Origin: CAXXXW01 sp963665555
GTDB taxonomy: Bacteria > Pseudomonadota > Alphaproteobacteria > Thalassobaculales > Thalassobaculaceae
Direction: 5' to 3'
Length of the DNA: 64,000 nt
NCBI GenBank assembly: GCA_963665555.2
Contig: OY762308.1
Location: forward strand, 2,728,001 to 2,792,000
Notes under the pieces: generated by a model
The model's input: only the letters and a program-made list of their open reading frames with translations
Databases searched by the model: none
Told to the model about the DNA's origin: nothing
Made by a program: the position numbers and the translations under genes
Shown here: piece by piece, positions 58,869 through 64,000 of the stretch
Layout of the letters: the number at the start of each line of letters is the position of its first letter
Numbering within the stretch: the first letter of the stretch is position 1

Positions 58869-59306
58869 ATGGTCGAATACTACATATGGATCAAGGCGCT
58901 CCACATCGTGAGCGTCATGGCCTGGATGGCCGGGATGCTCTACCTGCCCCGGCTCTATGTCTACCACGCGGACGCGGCGCCGGGATCGGACCTGTCGGAA
59001 ACGCTGAAGACGATGGAGCGGCGGCTCCTCCGCGTCATTATCAACCCCGCGATGTTCGCCAGTTTCGGTTTCGGCGTCTGGATGATGCTTTTGGATCCCG
59101 CCCACATGGAAGCGCCGTGGATGTGGGCGAAAATCCTCGCGCTGGTGGGGCTGACGGGCGCGCACGGGGCGCTGGCGCGCTGGCGGCGTTTTTTCGAGCG
59201 CGACGCCAACACGCTGCCGGCCGGTTTCTACCGGGCGATCAACGAGGTTCCGACGGTGCTGATGGTCGTCATCGTCGTGCTGGCGGTGGTGAAGCCGGCC
59301 TGGTGA
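58869..59306 (+). CDS. hemJ: Protoporphyrinogen oxidase HemJ
   Basis: 145-residue four-helix membrane protein that oxidises protoporphyrinogen IX, using haem. It starts MVEYYIWIKALHIVSVMAWM, with the conserved H12 and MAGMLYLPRLYVYHADA, then RRLLRVIINPAMFASFGFGV, WMWAKILALVGLTGAHGAL and a last helix VLMVVIVVLAVVKPAW. Placed 29 bp after hemE, which supports the haem role. Length is typical. Confidence 0.93.
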   Translation: MVEYYIWIKALHIVSVMAWMAGMLYLPRLYVYHADAAPGSDLSETLKTMERRLLRVIINPAMFASFGFGVWMMLLDPAHMEAPWMWAKILALVGLTGAHGALARWRRFFERDANTLPAGFYRAINEVPTVLMVVIVVLAVVKPAW

Positions 59307-59331
59307 GCGCGGCGGCGGCGAATCTCCCCGT

Positions 59332-59360
59332 TTGACATTGCCGCCGGCATTGGCTACGGG
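59332..59360 (+). promoter_or_regulatory. Candidate promoter of rho
   Basis: A perfect TTGACA (59332-59337), 17-nt spacer, then TACGGG, which is a poor -10. It sits 106 bp before rho in an otherwise featureless gap. Confidence 0.35.
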
Positions 59361-59465
59361 GGGGTTCCGTTACCGCGCCGCGATCCTTCCTTCCGGCGGC
59401 GCGGCCGGCCCGGGCCCGAGCCCGCCGGCGCACGCTCTCCCCCCATTGGACAAAGACCTGTCGAG

Positions 59466-60725
59466 ATGCATCTTCAGGAACTCAAGACGAAATCCCCGTC
59501 CGACCTCCTCGCCTTCGCGGAGGAGCTCGAGATCGAGAACGCGAGCGTCCTGCGCAAGCAGGACATGATGTTCGCGATCCTGAAGCAGCTTGCCGAGAAC
59601 GAGGTGCCGATCTACGGCGCCGGCGTGCTGGAGACGCTGCCGGACGGGTTCGGCTTCCTGCGCTCGCCGGAATCCAACTACCTGCCCGGCCCGGACGACA
59701 TCTACGTCTCGCCGAACCAGGTGCGTCGGTTCGGCCTGCGCACCGGCGACACGGTGGAGGGCCAGATCCGCTCGCCCAAGGACGGGGAGCGCTACTTCGC
59801 CCTGCTCAAGGTCAACAAGATCAACTTCGAGGAGCCGGACGTCGTCCGCCACCGCATCAATTTCGACAACCTGACGCCGCTCTACCCGGACGAGCGGCTC
59901 AACCTGGAGATCGAGGCGGTCACCCGGCGCAGCGACCCGACCTGCCGGGTGATCGACCTGATCGCGCCCATCGGCAAGGGCCAGCGCGCGCTCGTCGTCG
60001 CGCCGCCGCGCACCGGCAAGACGGTGATGCTGCAGAACATCGCCACCTCCATCGCCCGGAACCATCCCGAAGTCTACCTGATCGTCCTCCTGATCGACGA
60101 GCGGCCGGAGGAGGTCACGGACATGGACCGCACGGTGAAGGGGGAGGTCATCAGCTCCACCTTCGACGAGCCAGCCAGCCGCCATGTGCAGGTCGCCGAG
60201 ATGGTGATCGAGAAGGCGAAACGCCTGGTCGAGCACCGGCGCGACGTGGTGATCCTGCTCGACTCGATCACCCGGCTGGCGCGCGCCTACAACACGGTGG
60301 TGCCGTCCTCCGGCAAGGTGCTGACCGGCGGCGTGGACGCGAACGCGCTGCAGCGCCCGAAGCGGTTCTTCGGCGCGGCCCGCAACATCGAGGAGGGCGG
60401 CTCGCTCTCGATCATCGCCACCGCGCTGGTCGACACCGGCTCGCGGATGGACGAGGTGATTTTCGAGGAGTTCAAGGGGACCGGCAATTCCGAGATCATC
60501 CTCGACCGCAAGCTGACGGACAAGCGCACCTTCCCGACCATCGACATCACGCGGTCGGGCACCCGCAAGGAAGAGTTGCTGGTGGACAAGGGCACGCTGG
60601 CCAAGATGTGGGTGCTGCGCCGCATCCTGACCCAGATGGGCACGGTGGACGCGATGGAGTTCCTGCTCGACAAGCTGAAGGCGTCCAAGAGCAACGCCGA
60701 TTTCTTCGACGCGATGAATTCGTAA
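59466..60725 (+). CDS. rho: Transcription termination factor Rho
   Basis: 419-residue hexameric RNA helicase. N-terminal RNA-binding OB-fold: LQELKTKSPSDLLAFAEELE, then GAGVLETLPDGFGFLRSPES and YVSPNQVRRFGLRTGD. ATPase: LVVAPPRTGKTVMLQ (about 177-191), LLIDERPEEVTDM, VVILLDSITRLARAYN, the Q-loop VLTGGVDANALQRPKRFFGA, and R-loop VDTGSRMDEVIFEEFKGTGN. Length and motifs are normal. It is in the origin-proximal cluster, which in alphaproteobacteria is followed by mnmE, gidA and parAB. Confidence 0.98.
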   Translation: MHLQELKTKSPSDLLAFAEELEIENASVLRKQDMMFAILKQLAENEVPIYGAGVLETLPDGFGFLRSPESNYLPGPDDIYVSPNQVRRFGLRTGDTVEGQIRSPKDGERYFALLKVNKINFEEPDVVRHRINFDNLTPLYPDERLNLEIEAVTRRSDPTCRVIDLIAPIGKGQRALVVAPPRTGKTVMLQNIATSIARNHPEVYLIVLLIDERPEEVTDMDRTVKGEVISSTFDEPASRHVQVAEMVIEKAKRLVEHRRDVVILLDSITRLARAYNTVVPSSGKVLTGGVDANALQRPKRFFGAARNIEEGGSLSIIATALVDTGSRMDEVIFEEFKGTGNSEIILDRKLTDKRTFPTIDITRSGTRKEELLVDKGTLAKMWVLRRILTQMGTVDAMEFLLDKLKASKSNADFFDAMNS

Positions 60726-60732
60726 CGCGAGG

Positions 60733-60870
60733 GCGCCCCGGCCTCGAGCCGGGGCCCAGGCGGCGCCGGCGCGGAGGAGAAGGGCGCAAACGCTCGACGA
60801 TGGGGCGCGACTCCCCCCCCGGCGTCCGCGCCCTTTTCCTTTCTAGGCCCCGGCTCGGGGGCCGGGGCGC
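60733..60870. repeat. Long imperfect palindromic element after rho
   Basis: Outer arms: 60733-60759 (GCGCCCCGGCCTCGAGCCGG...) and 60843-60870, its near reverse complement. Inner arms: GGAGAAGGGCGC near 60776 and GCGCCCTTTTCC near 60828. It lies between the convergent rho and qor-like genes and could end both transcripts. A related element is at 62684-62834. Confidence 0.8.
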
Positions 60871-60881
60871 GCAACCCGCGG

Positions 60882-61856
60882 TTACGGGACCAGCACCGTC
60901 GAACCCGTCGTCCGCCGGCCCTCCAGCGCCTCGTGGGCCGCGCGGGCCTCGGCCAGCGGGAAGGTCTGGTCGATGCTCACCTTCACCGCCCCGGAGGCGA
61001 CCGCCGCGAACATGTCGTCCGCCATCGCGCGCAGCGCCGCCGGCCCGCTCGCGTAGTGGAACAGCGTCGGCCGCGTGAAGAACAGCGACCCCTTGCCCGC
61101 GAACACGCCGAGGTCCACCGGCGGGATCGGCCCGGAGGACTGCCCGAAGCTCACGAAGGTCCCCAGCGGGCGCACGCAGTCCAGCGACGCCGGGAACGTG
61201 TCCCGCCCGACGGAATCGTACACCACCGGCAGTTTCGCGCCGCCCGTAATCTCCGCGACCTTCTCGACGAAATTCTCGGTCCGGTAGAGGATCGGGTGGT
61301 CGCAGCCGTTCGCGCGCGCCAGTTCCGCCTTGGCCTCGCTCCCGACGGTGCCGATCACCGTCGCGCCCAGGCTCTTGGCCCACTGGCACAGGATCAGGCC
61401 GACGCCGCCGGCCGCGGCGTGGCACAGGATCGTGTCGCCGGGGCCGACCTTGTAGATCTGGCGGATCAGGTACTGCGTCGTCAGCCCCTTCAGCATGAGC
61501 GCGGCGGCCTGGTCGTCCGACACGCCGTCGGGGATTTTCACGACCTTGCCGGCGTCGATCGTGCGCGCCTCGGCGTAGGACCCCGGCGGCGGCGAGGCGT
61601 AGGCGACCCGGTCGCCGGCGGCCAGCCCCTCGACGCCCGGCCCGGCCTCCTCCACCGCGCCGGCCGCCTCCATCCCGATCCCCGACGGCAGCGCCATCGG
61701 GTAGAGGCCGCTGCGGTGGTAGGTGTCGATGTAGTTGAGGCCGATGGCGGTGTGGCGGACGCGGATTTCCCCCGGGCCGGGCGCGCCGACCTCCACATCC
61801 TCCATCCGCAGGACTTCGGGTCCGCCGGTCTCGTGGAAACGAACGGCCTTGACCAT
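60882..61856 (-). CDS. Quinone oxidoreductase (NADPH), zeta-crystallin type
   Basis: 324-residue medium-chain reductase. VRFHETGGPEVLRMEDVEVG near the N-terminus, GLNYIDTYHRSGLYP (about 40-54), SGIGMEAAGAVEEAG, the NADPH motif CHAAAGGVGLILCQWAKSLG (about 148-167), DSVGRDTFPASLDCVRPLG and the C-terminal GRRTTGSTVLVP all match bacterial Qor. It reduces quinones by one electron or acts on enones. ATG 61856 follows TAGGAGCAAG. The dienelactone hydrolase gene lies 11 bp upstream, so the two share an operon. Confidence 0.93.
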   Translation of the reverse strand: MVKAVRFHETGGPEVLRMEDVEVGAPGPGEIRVRHTAIGLNYIDTYHRSGLYPMALPSGIGMEAAGAVEEAGPGVEGLAAGDRVAYASPPPGSYAEARTIDAGKVVKIPDGVSDDQAAALMLKGLTTQYLIRQIYKVGPGDTILCHAAAGGVGLILCQWAKSLGATVIGTVGSEAKAELARANGCDHPILYRTENFVEKVAEITGGAKLPVVYDSVGRDTFPASLDCVRPLGTFVSFGQSSGPIPPVDLGVFAGKGSLFFTRPTLFHYASGPAALRAMADDMFAAVASGAVKVSIDQTFPLAEARAAHEALEGRRTTGSTVLVP

Positions 61857-61867
61857 TTCGCTTGCTC

Positions 61868-62569
61868 CTATCGGTTGAGGTGGGCGCGCAGGAACGCGGC
61901 CGTGCGCGTGTTGGCGAGGTCGGCGGCCGCCTTGTCGTAATGTTCGCCGCCGACGCGGGCGAAGGCGTGGTCCTGGCCCTCGTAGGTGTGCAGCGTGCAT
62001 CGGGCGTGGCCGGCGAGGGCCTCGCGGACGGCGGCCTGCGCCTCCGGCGGCACGAAGCCGTCCTTCTCCGCGATATGCGACAGCCAGGGCCGGGAGATGC
62101 CGGAGGCCTCGTCGAGCAGCCCCTCGATCCCGACGCCGTAATAGCTGACGGCGCAGTCCACGCCGGTGCGCGCCGCCATCAGGTAGGCGAGCTTGCCGCC
62201 GAGGCAGTAGCCCGCGGTCCCGACCTTGCCGGAACAGCCCTCCATCCCGCGCAGATGCGCCAGCGTCGCGTCGAGGTCGCGCACGCCGAGGTCGGTGTCG
62301 AACTTGCCGAACAGGTCGAACGCCTTGTCCCACTCCGCTTGCGAACCGTCGGTGATGTCCACGCCCGGCTCGATGCGCCAGAAAATGTCCGGGCAGAGCA
62401 CGAGCAGGCCCTGTTCCGCGTAGCCGTCGGCGAGGTCGCGCATGACCTTGTTGACGCCGAAAATCTCCTGGATCAGCACGAGGCCCGGCGCGTCGCCGCC
62501 GCCGGGCGGATCGGCGCGGTAGGCCTGGAACGAGCCGCCGTCCCCGGCGGCGACGGTAACGTAACCCAT
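61868..62569 (-). CDS. Dienelactone hydrolase family protein
   Basis: 233-residue alpha/beta hydrolase. The triad is Cys-Asp-His: C122 in GTAGYCLGGKLAYLM, D170 in IAEKDGFVPPEAQ and H201 in YEGQDHAFARVGG. LIQEIFGVNKVMRDLADGYA is the usual N-terminal mark. It may open dienelactones of aromatic degradation or act on other esters; substrate unknown. ATG 62569 has the perfect GGGAGGGGATC site; the longer frame to 62737 crosses the palindromic repeat and is rejected. Confidence 0.9.
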   Translation of the reverse strand: MGYVTVAAGDGGSFQAYRADPPGGGDAPGLVLIQEIFGVNKVMRDLADGYAEQGLLVLCPDIFWRIEPGVDITDGSQAEWDKAFDLFGKFDTDLGVRDLDATLAHLRGMEGCSGKVGTAGYCLGGKLAYLMAARTGVDCAVSYYGVGIEGLLDEASGISRPWLSHIAEKDGFVPPEAQAAVREALAGHARCTLHTYEGQDHAFARVGGEHYDKAAADLANTRTAAFLRAHLNR

Positions 62570-62919
62570 GATCCCCTCCCGTTTTCGCCGCGCGGCCGCG
62601 CCGGCGGGATTCCGCCCGAACCTATCGCGCCGCGCGAAGTCCTGTCCATCGCCAAACGCCGCCCCGCGCCGAGGCGCGGGGCGGCGCCCCGGCCTTGCGC
62701 CGGGGCCCAGCTGCTCCGGCGCGAAGGAAAAGAGCACCGCCGCCGGCCTGTTGGCGCACGCCGGCCGCGCGCCGCTTGATCGGCCGACGCCCGCGCCCCT
62801 TCCTCCCCTGGGCCCCGGCGCAAGGCCGGGGCGCCCCGCGCTTCCGCGCGGGGCGCTTGACGGAACCGGCCGCGGGGTTTGGGATCGGCGCGGACGAAAC
62901 GGAGGGACAAGCGCCCGCC
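62570..62919. other. Intergenic region before mnmE
   Basis: 350 bp with no supported gene. It is filled mainly by the palindromic element (62661-62856). The divergent promoters for the dienelactone hydrolase and mnmE genes must lie around it; no clear boxes are seen. Confidence 0.6.
62684..62834. repeat. Long palindromic element with 27-bp perfect arms
   Basis: Left arm 62684-62710 (GCGCCCCGGCCTTGCGCCGG...) is the exact reverse complement of the right arm 62808-62834. Smaller hairpins of GCGCGGGGC type flank it (62661-62683 and 62835-62856). Sequence and layout match the element after rho (60733-60870), so it is a dispersed repeat. Confidence 0.85.
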
Positions 62920-64000
62920 ATGGCGATTTCCCGCGAGGACACGATTTTCGCGCTGGCCAGCGCGCCGGGACGGGCCGGCGTCGCGGTGGTCCGCGTTTCC
63001 GGGCCGGAGGCGGCGCGGACGGCGGACCTGTTCGGGTTCGACTTGCCGCCGCCGCGCCGCGCCGCCGCGCGCCCGCTGGCCGACGGGGGCGCGCCGGTGG
63101 ACCGGGCGCTGGTCCTCTATTTCGCCGCGCCCGCCAGCTACACCGGCGAGGACACGGTGGAGTTGCACCTGCACGGCGGCCGCGCGGTGCTGGACAAGGC
63201 GGTCTCCGTCCTCGCCCGCGCGCCCGGTTTCCGCCACGCCGAGCCGGGCGAGTTCAGCCGCCGCGCGGTGCTGAACGGCAAGCTCGACCTGACCGCCGCC
63301 GAGGCGGTGAACGACCTCACCGCCGCCGAGACCGAGGCGCAGCGGGAACTGGCCCTGCGCCAGCTCGACGGCGGGCTGGCGCGGCGGTTCGACGAGTGGG
63401 CCGAGGGGCTGACGGCGGCGCGGGCGCATCTGGAGGCGTGGATCGACTTCCCGGACGAGGAGATTCCGGCCGGGACGGTGAACGACCTCGCCGGCGCGCT
63501 GGCCGAGGCGGCGGCGGGGATGGCGGGGTTCCTCGACGACGGCCGCCGGGGCGAGCGGCTGCGCGACGGGCTGCGCATCGCGGTGGTCGGCCCGCCCAAC
63601 GCCGGCAAATCCTCGCTCGTCAACCTGCTGGCGGGCCGCGATGTCGCCATCGTCTCCGAGCGCGCCGGGACGACGCGGGACGTGATCGAGGTCCATCTGG
63701 ACCTCGGCGGCTGGCCCGTCATCGTCGCCGACACCGCCGGGCTGCGCGAGACCGGCGACGCGCTGGAGGCCGAGGGGGCGCGGCGGGCGCGGGACTGGGC
63801 GGAGCGCGCCGACCTCCGGCTGCTGGTGCTGGACGCGGCCGGCGAGGGCCTGGCGGCGGCGGAAGGGCTTCCCGCCGGCGATCTCGTGCTGCTGAACAAG
63901 ATCGACCTCCGTCCGGGCGCCGGTCCCGGCCCCGGCGCGCTGGGCGTTTCGGCGCGGACCGGCGAGGGGCTGGACGCGGCGCTGGAGGCGCTGGCCGGCC
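62920..64000 (+). CDS. mnmE: tRNA modification GTPase MnmE, 3'-truncated by window end
   Basis: 360 codons of MnmE, the GTPase that with MnmG (GidA) installs the C5 aminomethyl group on wobble uridine of several tRNAs. N-terminal formyl-THF domain: DTIFALASAPGRAGVAVVRV, ASYTGEDTVELHLHGG, HAEPGEFSRRAVLNGKLDLT. GTPase: G1 VVGPPNAGKSSLVNLLAGR (about 223-241), G2 AGTTRDVIEV, G3 DTAGLRETGD, G4 LLNKIDL. The C-terminal CIGK catalytic motif would be past the window end. The ATG at 62920 was located by reading; no stop occurs before the window ends. Confidence 0.97.
   Translation, partial: MAISREDTIFALASAPGRAGVAVVRVSGPEAARTADLFGFDLPPPRRAAARPLADGGAPVDRALVLYFAAPASYTGEDTVELHLHGGRAVLDKAVSVLARAPGFRHAEPGEFSRRAVLNGKLDLTAAEAVNDLTAAETEAQRELALRQLDGGLARRFDEWAEGLTAARAHLEAWIDFPDEEIPAGTVNDLAGALAEAAAGMAGFLDDGRRGERLRDGLRIAVVGPPNAGKSSLVNLLAGRDVAIVSERAGTTRDVIEVHLDLGGWPVIVADTAGLRETGDALEAEGARRARDWAERADLRLLVLDAAGEGLAAAEGLPAGDLVLLNKIDLRPGAGPGPGALGVSARTGEGLDAALEALAG

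Noticed and set aside
61868..62737. Longer dienelactone hydrolase start at 62737
   Set aside because: The extra 56 residues are encoded by the palindromic repeat; ATG 62569 has an excellent ribosome-binding site.

Overview
The window is 64 kb of very GC-rich (about 70-73% by eye) bacterial chromosome that reads as an alphaproteobacterium, probably of the Rhodospirillales type. The reasons are the gene orders hom-glpX-recJ, hrcA-grpE...dnaK-dnaJ, serC-serA and, above all, dnaQ-coaE-maf-ppsR-[gap]-hemE-hemJ-rho...mnmE, which is the classic alphaproteobacterial origin-of-replication neighbourhood. Coding density is high, many genes overlap by ATGA/GTGA/TTGA junctions, and no rRNA, prophage or CRISPR array was seen.

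Layout. 1-4.1 kb: core metabolism and repair (hom, truncated by the window edge; glpX; recJ). 4.1-7.6 kb: a DUF3299 protein with an FtsX-type permease and ATPase that resembles a zinc-linked ABC operon, then a secreted cyclase-family enzyme. 7.9-11.1 kb: two tRNA-Glu genes (TTC and CTC) bracketing a likely carnitine-degradation pair and an LLM oxidoreductase. 11.1-13.2 kb: msrB and a DHA2 exporter. 13.2-14.4 kb: a complete IS256-family element with flanking direct repeats, followed by a small toxin-antitoxin module and a second antitoxin-like gene. 15.3-21.9 kb: acyl-CoA dehydrogenase-like protein, threonine aldolase, two dehydrogenases, MFS exporter, and an SDR protein that has lost its catalytic residues. 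22.1-28.6 kb: heat-shock block hrcA, grpE, dnaK, dnaJ with a DUF1848 gene and an orphan nucleotidyltransferase antisense to the ends of grpE and dnaJ. 28.8-36.3 kb: dapB, nth, bactofilin, membrane proteins, serA and serC.

36.3-43.5 kb is the most accessory-looking part: an Asp/Asn hydroxylase-like protein, two RTX (Ca-binding) proteins sharing a C-terminal module, one with a 46-fold Asp-Gly tract, a membrane-tethered LuxR-type regulator translationally coupled to an unknown 522-residue protein, a desaturase, and a 99-bp tandem repeat of unusually low GC in front of the second RTX gene. 44.7-48.9 kb: a sulfotransferase and two GT2 glycosyltransferase genes in one operon, probably for a surface glycan. 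48.9-54.6 kb: SDR, TauD-type dioxygenase, a reverse trans-sulfuration pair (CBS plus cystathionine lyase/synthase), and an LLM monooxygenase.

54.7-64 kb: the origin-proximal block. dnaQ, coaE, maf and ppsR are read leftwards; hemE, hemJ, rho and mnmE (cut by the window end) are read rightwards. The 0.4-kb gap between ppsR and hemE carries several near-consensus DnaA boxes and the only AT-rich stretch nearby, so it is proposed as the chromosomal oriC. Long palindromic repeats sit after rho and before mnmE.
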